This document shows, piece by piece, positions 1-8,756 of a DNA stretch of 64,000 nt. The stretch spans positions 38,264 through 102,263 of the forward strand of contig MGXR01000001.1 in assembly GCA_001801425.1 (NCBI GenBank), read 5' to 3'. Positions within the stretch are counted from its first letter, which is position 1, and the number at the start of each line of letters is the position of its first letter. Made by a program: the position numbers and the translations under genes. Under the pieces are notes generated by a model. It did not search any database, was not told the origin of the DNA, and was given only the letters and a program-made list of their open reading frames with translations. The DNA is from Gammaproteobacteria bacterium RIFCSPHIGHO2_02_FULL_42_43 (GTDB lineage: Bacteria; Pseudomonadota; Gammaproteobacteria; Coxiellales; Coxiellaceae).

Positions 1-495
1 AGTCAGGAATCATTTAAAAATAAAATTAAGGTGCAATGTGATCATTTTTCTAAAACCTATTTTGTCAGATTGGCGATCTCAGATAATGAATCTATTTCGG
101 TTCAAATGGCGCTTCAAAAACTTGGTTTGGATATTCTTGTTCAAAAGTATCGTTTCTGGGGTTTAAATGCAGATGAAAAAGAATTAACAAAAATTGAAAA
201 TTCATTTGAATTGTGGAATCCACAAAAAGAAAATGTCTATCACACATTACCTGAAATTAAAAATACACATTATTTATTGGTGAATGATTTTGGAGATACG
301 ATTGCCGCGCAGAAAGCGTTACGCTTGAAGGACAGAATTAAAGTAACTTCGTTATCTCGTTTAACGACTGGGATTATTTGGCAATTAACGGGTTCTGTGG
401 AAATGGTTTCAAAAGCAATTAAATCGCATTTACTGTTTAATCCAATTTCGCAACAAGCAGTTTCGCTGAATCAAGGGGTTTTATGCCAAACATAA
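1..495 (+). CDS. C-terminal part of a PurS-like / FGAM-synthase-associated protein (partial, 5' end outside window)
   Basis: The frame is open from base 1, so this is the 3' end of a longer gene; it overlaps the start of purC by 13 bp, which places it in the same operon. About 164 residues are visible. The last part (a strand with RLTTGIIWQL, then a helix ending in LLFNPIS) resembles the end of PurS, whose family typically finishes with a helix and a 'LLANPVIEDY'-like strand; an earlier stretch (FVRLAISDNESISVQ, then ALQKLGLD) looks like a second PurS-like strand-helix unit. PurS bridges PurL and PurQ in formylglycinamidine ribonucleotide synthase, and that step is otherwise missing from this cluster, so a subunit or C-terminal extension of FGAM synthase is a reasonable inference. 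I do not recognise the exact protein. Confidence 0.45.
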   Translation, partial: SQESFKNKIKVQCDHFSKTYFVRLAISDNESISVQMALQKLGLDILVQKYRFWGLNADEKELTKIENSFELWNPQKENVYHTLPEIKNTHYLLVNDFGDTIAAQKALRLKDRIKVTSLSRLTTGIIWQLTGSVEMVSKAIKSHLLFNPISQQAVSLNQGVLCQT

Positions 496-1307
496 GTGCT
501 TCGCACTACTCTGGCAAAGTGCGCGAGCTATACGATGAAGGTGAAACGTTATTAATTGAAACAACCGATCGTATGAGCGCATTTGATCGCTATCTTTGCA
601 AGATCCCACATAAAAGCCAAGTGCTCACGCAATTGTCAGCTTGGTGGTTTGAAAAAACACGGCATATTGCACCTAATCATTTCATTTCTTTAATCAATCA
701 CAATACAATGCGTGTTAAAAAATGTCGTGTTTTACCGATTGAGGTTGTTGTACGTGGATTTCTAACAGGGTCTACCAACACGTCAATCTGGGTCTTGTAT
801 GAAAAAGGAGAGCGACAATTTTTTGAAACTTGGTTACCAGATGGCTTGCAAAAAAATTGCGCGTTACAAAAACCTATTATCACACCAACAACGAAATCCA
901 CTATGCATGACGAGCCTTTAACAACAAAAAATATTGATAAATTTGTCTCAAAAGAATTATGGAGAAAAATAAAAACGCTTTCACTCACTCTATTTCAATT
1001 CGGGCAAGAAACAGCTTATCACAACGGATTTATTTTGGTTGATACAAAATATGAGTTTGGTTTAGATGATCAAAATAATATTTTCCTGATTGACGAGTGT
1101 CACACTCCAGATTCAAGTCGATTTTGGTTAAAAAATTCTTTGGAGCATTACGATAAAGAATATTTACGTTTGTGGTATAAAAAAAATTTCGACCCCTATC
1201 GTGATTCTATTTTACCAATACCAGAAAACGCGTTAATCCAAGAAATGTCTAGGCGTTATATTTATCTCTACGAAAAAATTACGCAAAAAAAATTGGAAAT
1301 CAGCTGA
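483..1307 (+). CDS. purC: Phosphoribosylaminoimidazole-succinocarboxamide (SAICAR) synthase
   Basis: This 274-residue enzyme joins CAIR and aspartate with ATP to give SAICAR in purine synthesis; it is cytoplasmic. The start shows the family's SGKVRELYD nucleotide-binding loop, followed by TDRMSAFD, the VVVRGFLTGS strand and, late in the protein, a DECHTPDSSRFW active-site segment. It is longer than the short E. coli type (about 237 residues) and carries an extra C-terminal helical stretch. The ATG at 483 lies inside the end of the upstream gene, and the TGA at 1305-1307 shares one base with the purF ATG, so translation is probably coupled along the operon. Confidence 0.96.
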   Translation: MPNISASHYSGKVRELYDEGETLLIETTDRMSAFDRYLCKIPHKSQVLTQLSAWWFEKTRHIAPNHFISLINHNTMRVKKCRVLPIEVVVRGFLTGSTNTSIWVLYEKGERQFFETWLPDGLQKNCALQKPIITPTTKSTMHDEPLTTKNIDKFVSKELWRKIKTLSLTLFQFGQETAYHNGFILVDTKYEFGLDDQNNIFLIDECHTPDSSRFWLKNSLEHYDKEYLRLWYKKNFDPYRDSILPIPENALIQEMSRRYIYLYEKITQKKLEIS

Positions 1308-2749
1308 TGTGTGGTATCGTCGGAATCGTTAGTCAAAAATCAGTAGCATTAGAATTGTATGACAGCCTAATTCAATTGCAACATCGCGGACAGGCGGCAA
1401 CTGGCATTATTACTGTCGATCAAAAATTAAATATGAAATTAGGAAAAGGATTGGTGCGCGAAGTTTTTAAGAAATCTGATTTTGAAATGTTAACGGGAAA
1501 TATGGGAATCGCGCATGTGCGTTATCCTACAGCAGGAGATAGTGGATCGCTCGCTGAAACTCAACCATTTTGGCTTGGTTTTCCATATGGTATGGCGATG
1601 GGTCATAATGGAAATTTAATTAATTACGATGCATTAAAAAAAATACTGCGAACTCAATATCGACGACACTTAAATACCAAAAGTGATTCAGAAGCATTGA
1701 TTCATTTAATTTCTGCTTTTTTGGAAGAAGCCGAAATAAAAAAACCCAATGATGATTTTTTTGCGCGCGCATGTGATGCGATTCAAAATGTATTTGAAAA
1801 TGCAAAAGGATCTTATTCAACAATTTGTGCGATTGCCAATAAGGGCATGTTAGCGTTTCGTGATCCGCATGGTGTCCGCCCGTTATTAATGGCGCGTCGT
1901 GGCGAACAGGATTATATTATTTCATCTGAAAATACACCGTTTTTTTCACTCGGATTTAAAATATGCGAAGACATCCAGCCGGGTGAATTAATATTTATCG
2001 ATTTAGAAGGAAATTTAAAAAGAAAGAAATTAGTTACAAAAGATTTCCACCCCTGCATTTTTGAATATGTTTATTTTGCAAGGCCAGATGCAGTATTGGA
2101 TGAAGTGAGTGTATATCGTGCGCGCTTAAATTTAGGAACACGTTTGGCCAAAGCATGGCGAGAAAAATATCCGAATATAATCCCTGATGTGATAGTTCCG
2201 GTTCCCTTTACATCGAATACCGCAGCGCTTTCTTTTGCGCGTGAAATCAACGTACCATACAGCGAAGGTTTATATAAAAATCCGTTTATTGGTCGTACAT
2301 TTATTATGCCTAATCAACAAATGCGGCGTTATTCCGTTCGACATAAACTCAGCCCACAGGCAGGAGAAATTCAAGGCAAGAAAGTATTATTGCTGGATGA
2401 CAGTATTGTGCGCGGAACAACGAGTAAAGAAATTGTGCGCATGGTAAGAGAAATGAATGCAAAAGAAGTCTATTTAGTCAGCACCTCCCCACCCATTAAA
2501 TATCCGTGTTATTACGGCATTGATATTCCAACATCCGATGAGTTAATTGCAAATCAAATGAACTTGGATCGATTAAAAGCGTTTTTAGATCTTGATGTAT
2601 TGTTGTATCAAACAGAAAAAGATTTAGTGGAAGCAATTACTGAAAATAAACCAAACATGAAATCGCCCTGTATGGCATGTATGAATCAACAATATTTTTG
2701 TGGCACACCGCCATGTTCCCAAAAAACTGCGGAGATTGCCAATGTCTAA
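1307..2749 (+). CDS. purF: Amidophosphoribosyltransferase
   Basis: First committed enzyme of purine synthesis: moves the glutamine amide nitrogen onto PRPP. Length 480 residues, close to the usual 470-505. The protein begins MCGIVGIV, so Cys2 becomes the N-terminal nucleophile of the class II glutaminase domain after Met removal; QHRGQAATGI and the SDSEALIHL segment follow. The C-terminal phosphoribosyltransferase domain carries the PRPP loop VLLLDDSIVRGTT near residue 365. Start codon overlaps purC by one base and the end overlaps purD by 8 bp. In many gammaproteobacteria purF sits downstream of cvpA; here it lies in the pur cluster and the cvpA locus (55.7 kb) has no purF. Confidence 0.97.
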   Translation: MCGIVGIVSQKSVALELYDSLIQLQHRGQAATGIITVDQKLNMKLGKGLVREVFKKSDFEMLTGNMGIAHVRYPTAGDSGSLAETQPFWLGFPYGMAMGHNGNLINYDALKKILRTQYRRHLNTKSDSEALIHLISAFLEEAEIKKPNDDFFARACDAIQNVFENAKGSYSTICAIANKGMLAFRDPHGVRPLLMARRGEQDYIISSENTPFFSLGFKICEDIQPGELIFIDLEGNLKRKKLVTKDFHPCIFEYVYFARPDAVLDEVSVYRARLNLGTRLAKAWREKYPNIIPDVIVPVPFTSNTAALSFAREINVPYSEGLYKNPFIGRTFIMPNQQMRRYSVRHKLSPQAGEIQGKKVLLLDDSIVRGTTSKEIVRMVREMNAKEVYLVSTSPPIKYPCYYGIDIPTSDELIANQMNLDRLKAFLDLDVLLYQTEKDLVEAITENKPNMKSPCMACMNQQYFCGTPPCSQKTAEIANV

Positions 2750-4040
2750 CGTTCTAATTGTTGGCGGCGGCGCTCGAGAACATGCCATTGCGCGTGCTTT
2801 GAAAAAATCACCCAAGGAAATAAACATATTTTATTGCGCGTCTACTCAAAATCCAGGTATGGATTTGCTTTGTAAAAATTGTTGTGTTGTGAACTTATCT
2901 CAACATGCAGCGATTATTCATTTTTCGTTAACTCATCACATTGATTTCGCAATTATTGGCCCAGAGGCGGTATTAGCTGCGGGTTTGGTGGATGATTTGC
3001 ATAATGCAAACATTAGTTGTGTTGGACCGACAAAATGTTTGGCGCAAATTGAATCAAGCAAAGGTTTTGCGCGAGATTTAATGCTGGAATATCATATCGA
3101 TGGTGCACCACACTATAATAGATTTTTGAAATTTAACCGAGACGAAATAAAAAATTATTTACAGTTTCTTGAAAACAATTATGTTATTAAAGCGGATGGT
3201 TTATGCGGTGGAAAAGGTGTTAAAGTTTCCGGAGAACATTTATTTTCAATAGAAGATGCATTGGACTATTGTTGCGAAATTAATGGGCCATTGGTCATTG
3301 AAGAAAAATGTAGGGGTGTTGAATTTTCACTGATTAGCTTTACAGATGGAGAAACACTGCGTCATTTTCCACCTGTGCAAGACCACAAAAGAGCGTTTGA
3401 AAATGATATTGGACCTAACACGGGCGGCATGGGAAGTTATTCTCTCGACAATCATTTATTGCCGTTTTTATCCGAAAAACACGTTAGGGCTGCGCAAGCG
3501 ATTAATGAAACCACATTAAAAGCGCTTCAAAATAAGTGTCAACAACGTTACTGTGGTTTTTTTTATGGCGGATTTATGCTCACAAAAAATGGCGTGAAGG
3601 TCATTGAATTTAATGCGCGTTTGGGCGACCCAGAGGCGATTAATTTGCTTTCAATTTTGGAAACAGATTTTTTACAACTCTGTGAATCTGCAATTTTAAA
3701 AAAATTATCAACTATAAAATTAACTTGTTTTCACGAATCAACGGTTGTTAAATACGTTGTGCCAAAAGGATATCCAGAAAAAACGCTTGAGGCGCCGATT
3801 GAGATAGATAATATATCTAACCAGCATTATTTTGGTGCTGTGAAAACTGTCGATAATCAATTCATCATGACGGGTTCACGCGCGATTGCTGTTTTAGGTA
3901 AAGGAAAAACATTACTTGAGGCTGAAAAACAGGCGGAAAAGTTGGCTTCTCAAATTAAAGGCCCTGTTTTTTATCGACAAGATATTGGGACAGCAGCGCT
4001 GGTTGATCGCTACGCGAGGATGTCGAGTGAATGTATTTAA
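2742..4040 (+). CDS. purD: Phosphoribosylamine-glycine ligase
   Basis: ATP-grasp enzyme that couples glycine to phosphoribosylamine, the second step of the pathway. I chose the ATG at 2742 (432 residues), because the protein then starts at the family's N-terminus MSNVLIVGGGAREHAIARAL; an upstream in-frame ATG at 2700 lies deep inside purF and adds unrelated residues. Visible motifs are the ATP-grasp KADGLCGGKGV around residue 148 and FNARLGDPE near residue 290. It overlaps purF by 8 bp and purN by 14 bp, so it is part of the same transcript. Confidence 0.96.
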   Translation: MSNVLIVGGGAREHAIARALKKSPKEINIFYCASTQNPGMDLLCKNCCVVNLSQHAAIIHFSLTHHIDFAIIGPEAVLAAGLVDDLHNANISCVGPTKCLAQIESSKGFARDLMLEYHIDGAPHYNRFLKFNRDEIKNYLQFLENNYVIKADGLCGGKGVKVSGEHLFSIEDALDYCCEINGPLVIEEKCRGVEFSLISFTDGETLRHFPPVQDHKRAFENDIGPNTGGMGSYSLDNHLLPFLSEKHVRAAQAINETTLKALQNKCQQRYCGFFYGGFMLTKNGVKVIEFNARLGDPEAINLLSILETDFLQLCESAILKKLSTIKLTCFHESTVVKYVVPKGYPEKTLEAPIEIDNISNQHYFGAVKTVDNQFIMTGSRAIAVLGKGKTLLEAEKQAEKLASQIKGPVFYRQDIGTAALVDRYARMSSECI

Positions 4041-4581
4041 AATAAGCGTGCTGGGTTCAACACGCGGAAGTAATTTACCAGGTCTTTATCAAAAATTGTT
4101 AAATACATCTGCTAAAATTGTTGATGTACTGAGTGACAAACCGCACGCGGGAATTTTACAAAAAGCAAAACAGCTGGGATTATCCAATTGTTATATTCCA
4201 ATCGTAAATTTTGAAAAAAAATTAAATGCGCATTTAATCAATAATGGTACGGATTTATTGGTTTTAATTGGTTTCATGAAAATCTTAAGTCCTTTCTTTG
4301 TGTCACGGTGGAGAAATAAAATCATCAATGTCCACCCTTCTTTGTTACCAAAATATGCGGGATTAATGAATCTAAATGTTCATCGGGCGGTTTTAGATGC
4401 GAAAGAAATACAAACGGGTTGCACAGTTCATTGGGTGACCGAACAAGTAGATGCGGGCGCTGTGATTCTACAAAAAAAATGTGACGTTTTTTTAAGTGAT
4501 CATCTTGAGATTTTAAAAGAACGCGTACAACAATTGGAAATACCGGCATTAGTTGAAGCGATTGAAAAAATAAGAGGTTAA
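4027..4581 (+). CDS. purN: Phosphoribosylglycinamide formyltransferase (GART)
   Basis: Transfers a formyl group from 10-formyl-tetrahydrofolate to GAR. The reading frame is open further upstream within purD, but the GTG at 4027 is the best start: GAGGA lies six bases before it (4016-4020), and the protein then begins V-N-V-F-K-I-S-V-L-G-S-T-R-G-S-N-L as the family does. Length 184 residues, slightly short (E. coli 212). The catalytic Asn and His sit in INVHPSLLPKY and the catalytic Asp in VDAGAVILQ. Overlaps purD by 14 bp. Confidence 0.94.
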   Translation: MNVFKISVLGSTRGSNLPGLYQKLLNTSAKIVDVLSDKPHAGILQKAKQLGLSNCYIPIVNFEKKLNAHLINNGTDLLVLIGFMKILSPFFVSRWRNKIINVHPSLLPKYAGLMNLNVHRAVLDAKEIQTGCTVHWVTEQVDAGAVILQKKCDVFLSDHLEILKERVQQLEIPALVEAIEKIRG

Positions 4582-4585
4582 TACT

Positions 4586-6112
4586 ATGTCTAATCTAACT
4601 GTCAAGCGTGCACTTATTTCGGTTTCAGATAAAACTGGATTGATTGCATTTGCAAAAAAACTTTCCGAGTTGGGTATCCAAATTATTTCAACAGACGGCA
4701 GCGCAAAAACTTTAAAATCAGAAAATATCCCGGTTATTTTAGTTTCGGACATTACACAATTTCCTGAAATGATGTCTGGACGCGTTAAAACATTGCACCC
4801 AAAAATTCACGGTGGTATTTTAGGAAAACGTGATTTACATGCGAGTGAAGCGATAAAATATAATATCCCCTGGATTGATCTTGTTGTATGTAATTTATAT
4901 CCTTTTTCACAAGCAGCGGAAAAAGGATTGCCTTTTTCAGATTGCATTGAACAGATAGATATTGGCGGTCCTGCAATGATTCGCGCTGCCGCAAAAAACA
5001 TGGAATGGGTAACCGTTGTTAATGATCCTGTTGATTATGATTTAGTTGTTAATGCAATTCAAAATAATGAGATTGATTTAAATATCAGAAAAAAATTATC
5101 CGCAAAAGCATTTGCACACACTGCGCATTATGACGCAATCATTGCGCATTATTTAAATTCTGAAAATATGCCGGAACAATTGAATATCCCATTTAAAAAA
5201 ATAATGAATTGTCGTTACGGTGAAAATCCGCATCAACATGCTGCTGTTTATCGCAATTTATTAGAAAATGAACCTAGTATTTTGGATGCTAAATTATTAC
5301 AGGGAAAACCATTATCGTATAACAATGTCAATGATGCTTCAGCTGCGCTAAATACACTGATTGCGTATCAAGAGCCTGCCTGCGTAATTGTAAAACACGC
5401 CAATCCTTGCGGTGTTGCAATTGCGGAAAAAATAGAGGACGCATTTGAAAAAGCGTGGCACGCGGATTCGCTTTCTGCCTTCGGAGGTATTGTTGCATTA
5501 AATAAAATGTGCACTGAAAAAATTGCTGAATTTTTAACAAGCGTTTTTATTGAAGTGATTATAGCACCCGCATTTTCGGATGCCTCTTTATCGCTATTTT
5601 CAAAAAAACCCAATATTCGTGTGTTATTGCAGGAGAATTGGCCTTCGCAATTTCCAACGCATTCTCCAAAATGGATTAATGGTGGTTTATTATGGCAGAC
5701 TGCTGACGACAGTAGATGCGATGATAAAAATTTTCGTGTGGTTACCAAAGTAAAACCGACGGATGCAGAAATTTCTGCAATGCGTTTTGCTTGGCCTGTC
5801 CTCAAGCAATTAAAATCTAATGCTATTTTAATCGCAAAATCAGATGTGACACTGGGTATGGGTATGGGGCAGGTTTCACGAATCGATGCAGTTGAGTGTG
5901 CGATTAAAAAGGCAGGTAGTCAGATTGAAAATGCTATTCTAGCTTCAGATGCGTTTTTTCCATTTACAGATAACATTGAACTAATCGCTAAAACACAAAT
6001 TAAAGCGATTGTGCAACCCGGCGGTTCTATTAAAGATGAAGCGGTGATTGCCGCTTGTGATCATTATGGCATCGCAATGGTGTTTACAGGACAGCGTTGT
6101 TTTAATCATTAA
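4586..6112 (+). CDS. purH: Bifunctional AICAR transformylase / IMP cyclohydrolase
   Basis: Catalyses the last two steps to IMP. Length 508 residues (E. coli 529). The N-terminal MGS-like IMP cyclohydrolase domain covers roughly residues 1-190 and shows SVSDKTGL and SGRVKTLHPKIHGG; the C-terminal AICAR transformylase domain shows RYGENPHQHAAVYR near residue 210, the Lys-His motif KHANPCGVA near 270 and an ALSAFGGIVA-like stretch (written SLSAFGGIVALN). It starts four bases after the purN stop with AGAGG upstream of the ATG. Confidence 0.96.
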   Translation: MSNLTVKRALISVSDKTGLIAFAKKLSELGIQIISTDGSAKTLKSENIPVILVSDITQFPEMMSGRVKTLHPKIHGGILGKRDLHASEAIKYNIPWIDLVVCNLYPFSQAAEKGLPFSDCIEQIDIGGPAMIRAAAKNMEWVTVVNDPVDYDLVVNAIQNNEIDLNIRKKLSAKAFAHTAHYDAIIAHYLNSENMPEQLNIPFKKIMNCRYGENPHQHAAVYRNLLENEPSILDAKLLQGKPLSYNNVNDASAALNTLIAYQEPACVIVKHANPCGVAIAEKIEDAFEKAWHADSLSAFGGIVALNKMCTEKIAEFLTSVFIEVIIAPAFSDASLSLFSKKPNIRVLLQENWPSQFPTHSPKWINGGLLWQTADDSRCDDKNFRVVTKVKPTDAEISAMRFAWPVLKQLKSNAILIAKSDVTLGMGMGQVSRIDAVECAIKKAGSQIENAILASDAFFPFTDNIELIAKTQIKAIVQPGGSIKDEAVIAACDHYGIAMVFTGQRCFNH

Positions 6113-6133
6113 AAAAGTGCGCGGAGAGAAATA

Positions 6134-6613
6134 ATGATTGGTATTGTAATGGGTTCTCGTTCCGATTGGCCAACAATGCAATATGCATTCACAATTTTAG
6201 AAGAGTTAAAAATTTCTCACGAAGTAAAAATTGTTTCAGCGCATCGCACACCAGATTTATTATTTGAATACGCAGAAAATGCTGAAAAAAATGGATTGAA
6301 AATTATTATTGCAGGTGCTGGAGGCGCTGCACATTTGCCAGGCATGCTTGCTGCAAAAACATCTATTCCCATTTTAGGTGTCCCTATTCTATCAAAAACA
6401 TTAAAAGGAATAGATTCATTGTTGTCGATTGCGCAAATGCCAGCAGGCATTCCTGTTGCGACATTTGCAATAGGTAAAGCAGGCGCTACGAATGCTGCGT
6501 TATTTGCCGCCGCTATTTTAGCGCTGAAAGATAAAAGTATTGCGAATCGATTAAAAAAATTTCGTGCGAAACAAACAAAAAAGATATTAAAAAATTTGGA
6601 TCCGCGGCAATAG
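6134..6613 (+). CDS. purE: N5-carboxyaminoimidazole ribonucleotide mutase
   Basis: Class I PurE of 159 residues, converting N5-CAIR (made by PurK) to CAIR. The substrate-binding motifs [16 protein letters not shown] and the glycine-rich [14 protein letters not shown] loop are intact, as is the conserved PILGVPI strand. GGAGAG before the ATG at 6134 serves as ribosome binding site. It follows purH by 21 bp and precedes purK by 18 bp. Confidence 0.96.
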   Translation: MIGIVMGSRSDWPTMQYAFTILEELKISHEVKIVSAHRTPDLLFEYAENAEKNGLKIIIAGAGGAAHLPGMLAAKTSIPILGVPILSKTLKGIDSLLSIAQMPAGIPVATFAIGKAGATNAALFAAAILALKDKSIANRLKKFRAKQTKKILKNLDPRQ

Positions 6614-6631
6614 AATGAGTGAAGTGGTTTG

Positions 6632-7630
6632 ATGAAAACAGTTGGAATCATCGGTTGCGGACAATTAGCGCAATTACTCGCGATGAGCGCTTATCAGCTG
6701 GGTTATAAAACACTGTGTTTTGCGCAAGAAGAAGAGTGTCCCGCAAAACGTTTGAGCCCACTCTTTATTGGAAAATTATCTGACGTGGATGCCATAAAAA
6801 AATTTTCAGAACAGGTCGATGTTATTACGGTTGAAAATGAGAATTGCGATGTTGACCATTTAAGGCAGTGTGAAAAAATAAAACCGGTTTTTCCAAATCC
6901 TGACATTATTCAAATCGCACAGGATCGCTTGTTAGAGAAAAATTATTTTCAGAAATTAAATATACCGACTACTCAATTTTTTGAAATAAACTCCTTGGAT
7001 GATCTTAAAACTGAAGATGGTTTTTTGAAAACGCGAAGATTTGGTTACGATGGAAAGGGACAGGTTCGAGTGTCACAATATTCTGATTTAGCGCTGATGT
7101 GGAATGCATTGGATAAATCCGCTATTTTTGAGCGTTTCGTTGATTTTGAAGCAGAGGTATCACAGCTTGTTGCACGCAATAATTCGGGTGATATTCAATT
7201 TTTTCCATTAATTAAAAATAGGCATCAGGAAGGAATTCTGCGTGAATCGCAGTTTGCCGATTATGTTGGATTAGAAAAAATGGCACAGGATTACGCAAGA
7301 AAATTGGTCGAGTCACTCAATTATGTTGGTGTGTTGGCAATCGAATTTTTTGTACATGAAAATCAATTAATCGCAAATGAAATAGCACCGCGTGTGCACA
7401 ACTCAGGGCATTTAACAATTGAAGGTTGTAATGTCAATCAGTTCGAACAACACTTGCGCGCGATTTTCAATCTACCTCTCATAAAACCAAAAATAATTCA
7501 GCCTGTTAAAATGATTAATATTATTGGAGAATGGCCTCAAAACTTAGGGCGGTTTTCGCGTGTTTATAATTATGGAAAACTGATTAAGAAAAATCGAAAA
7601 TTAGGCCATGGAATCCTGGTAACACAATAA
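6632..7630 (+). CDS. purK: N5-carboxyaminoimidazole ribonucleotide synthase, apparently short at its C-terminus
   Basis: ATP-grasp carboxylase-like enzyme that makes N5-CAIR from AIR, bicarbonate and ATP. The ATG at 6632 is preferred to the TTG one codon earlier. N-terminal GIIGCGQLAQLLA, the ATP-grasp loop FGYDGKGQ near residue 138 and NEIAPRVHNSGH near 250 are intact. The family's late K-x-GH motif is present (RKLGHG), but the protein then stops after only six more residues, whereas E. coli PurK continues for some 35-40. The 3' end runs into a hairpin repeat at 7643-7664, opposite a truncated yggU, so the tail was probably lost in a deletion or insertion there. Activity cannot be judged from sequence alone. 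Confidence 0.9.
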   Translation: MKTVGIIGCGQLAQLLAMSAYQLGYKTLCFAQEEECPAKRLSPLFIGKLSDVDAIKKFSEQVDVITVENENCDVDHLRQCEKIKPVFPNPDIIQIAQDRLLEKNYFQKLNIPTTQFFEINSLDDLKTEDGFLKTRRFGYDGKGQVRVSQYSDLALMWNALDKSAIFERFVDFEAEVSQLVARNNSGDIQFFPLIKNRHQEGILRESQFADYVGLEKMAQDYARKLVESLNYVGVLAIEFFVHENQLIANEIAPRVHNSGHLTIEGCNVNQFEQHLRAIFNLPLIKPKIIQPVKMINIIGEWPQNLGRFSRVYNYGKLIKKNRKLGHGILVTQ

Positions 7631-7810
7631 AAAAATCACGTCATACCGCGCGAAAGCGCGGTATCCAGAATGAATTAACGCTTCATTGGCTTTCCCATCG
7701 ATGGGCGGCGCTTGAATTTTAATTTTAATATATTCGCCATGTTTACCACAAATTTCTGATTTTTTGGCGCCGGGTTGCAGGTAGATTTTGACGGTAGATG
7801 TGTGAGTCAT
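7601..7810 (-). pseudogene. Truncated YggU / UPF0235 (DUF167) protein
   Basis: The first ~45 residues match the DUF167 fold start: a strand with VKIYLQPGAKKSEI, then GEYIKIKIQAPPIDGKANEALI, the family's most conserved segment. The second half of the ~95-residue family (the strand-helix unit with the GxxxRxK motif) is missing: after LI the frame runs through the hairpin repeat at 7643-7664 and into purK's complementary strand. The gene is therefore a 3'-truncated remnant. Function of the family is unclear even in intact members. Confidence 0.75.
7643..7664. repeat. Short hairpin repeat between purK and yggU remnant
   Basis: A perfect stem ATACCGCGC / GCGCGGTAT closes a GAAA tetraloop. It is preceded by GTC and followed by CCAG, a context also seen in weaker form at the ends of the 152-bp MITE copies (CGTCATTCCGG ... 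ATCC). It could act as a bidirectional terminator between the convergent purK and yggU ends, or be a solo REP-like element. Confidence 0.6.
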
Positions 7811-7842
7811 AATGAGGTATCCTTGAATGATTTTATTTTATC

Positions 7843-8730
7843 ATAAGGCAACTCGGGATTACGCGCGCAGCGGTTTGGAAAACGATTCAAAAGCTCGAAG
7901 AATATGGGATTAATGTACAATCAGTGAAAGGTAAGGGTTACATGCTCTCCTCCCCGCTTATTTTATTAGACGCCAATAAAATAAAAAAACGACTAAAAAA
8001 ATCTTCTGAAAAAATAACCGTGTTAGAAAAAATTGGATCGACTAATGATTATTTGAAATTGCATGCAGATCAACAAGTATGCCTTGCTGAAATGCAAACC
8101 CAAGGTCGCGGGCGTTTTAATCGTTCATGGCATTCCCCCTTTGGTCAAAATATTTATTTGTCAATGCGATATGCTTTTCAAAAAGACCTGAGTGAATTGT
8201 CTGGATTAAGCCTGATTACAGCGCTCGCTGTTTGCCGCGCGATTGAATCCATCATATCCATTCGCAATTTAAAAATTAAATGGCCAAATGATATTGTCAT
8301 TGGATCGGAAAAAATTGCAGGAATTTTAATTGACGTGAGCGCTGAATCTCACGGATATTGTGATGCTATTATTGGCGTTGGCATTAATGTGAATATGCAA
8401 AACGCGGCGAAAAAAGAAATCAAACAGTTGTGGTCCTCATTGCAAAAAATCACTGGAAAATATATAGATCGAAATGTATTAAGTGCTGCAATTATAAATA
8501 CAGTATCAGATGAGATAGCGCGTTTTTCGAAATTGGGTTTATCTGATTTTGCAAAAGAATGGGCAGAAAAAGATGATTTATTTGGAAAATCCGTCGTGAT
8601 GCTTTTGGAACAAAAAAAAATAACTGGCATTGGTGCAGGTATCAATGCGCAGGGGCATTTAATGCTGAAAATGCCGGATAAAACGCTGCGAGCGTTTTCA
8701 TCGGGAGATGCCAGCAAGGATCGCGTGTAA
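7843..8730 (+). CDS. birA: Biotin-[acetyl-CoA-carboxylase] ligase, 5' end damaged
   Basis: Attaches biotin to the biotin carboxyl carrier protein. The catalytic domain is complete: counted from the GTG at 7924, QGRGRFNRSW (residues 60-69), KWPND (119-123) and GVGINV are intact, followed by the small C-terminal beta-barrel. Upstream of 7924 the frame is open to 7831 and encodes the second half of the winged-helix domain (ITRAAVWKTIQKLEEYG, then VKGKGY), but the first helices are absent and no ATG, GTG or TTG occurs in this stretch. Translation probably starts at GTG 7924, giving 268 residues without a DNA-binding domain, or at a rare start upstream. A 19-bp direct repeat covers the last codons (8701-8719). 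Confidence 0.85.
   Translation: MRQLGITRAAVWKTIQKLEEYGINVQSVKGKGYMLSSPLILLDANKIKKRLKKSSEKITVLEKIGSTNDYLKLHADQQVCLAEMQTQGRGRFNRSWHSPFGQNIYLSMRYAFQKDLSELSGLSLITALAVCRAIESIISIRNLKIKWPNDIVIGSEKIAGILIDVSAESHGYCDAIIGVGINVNMQNAAKKEIKQLWSSLQKITGKYIDRNVLSAAIINTVSDEIARFSKLGLSDFAKEWAEKDDLFGKSVVMLLEQKKITGIGAGINAQGHLMLKMPDKTLRAFSSGDASKDRV
8701..8719. repeat. 19-bp direct repeat, left copy (end of birA)
   Basis: TCGGGAGATGCCAGCAAGG is found here and again, unchanged, at 10067-10085. Between the copies lie mepB and brnT-brnA. The left copy forms the last codons of birA, the kind of position used by site-specific insertions that restore a gene's 3' end. Confidence 0.7.
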
Positions 8731-8756
8731 AAATTACCTTTTTTTTGGAATCATAA

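Noticed and set aside
5368..5805. Minus-strand ORF of 145 codons
   Set aside because: Lies wholly within purH on the opposite strand; shadow frame.
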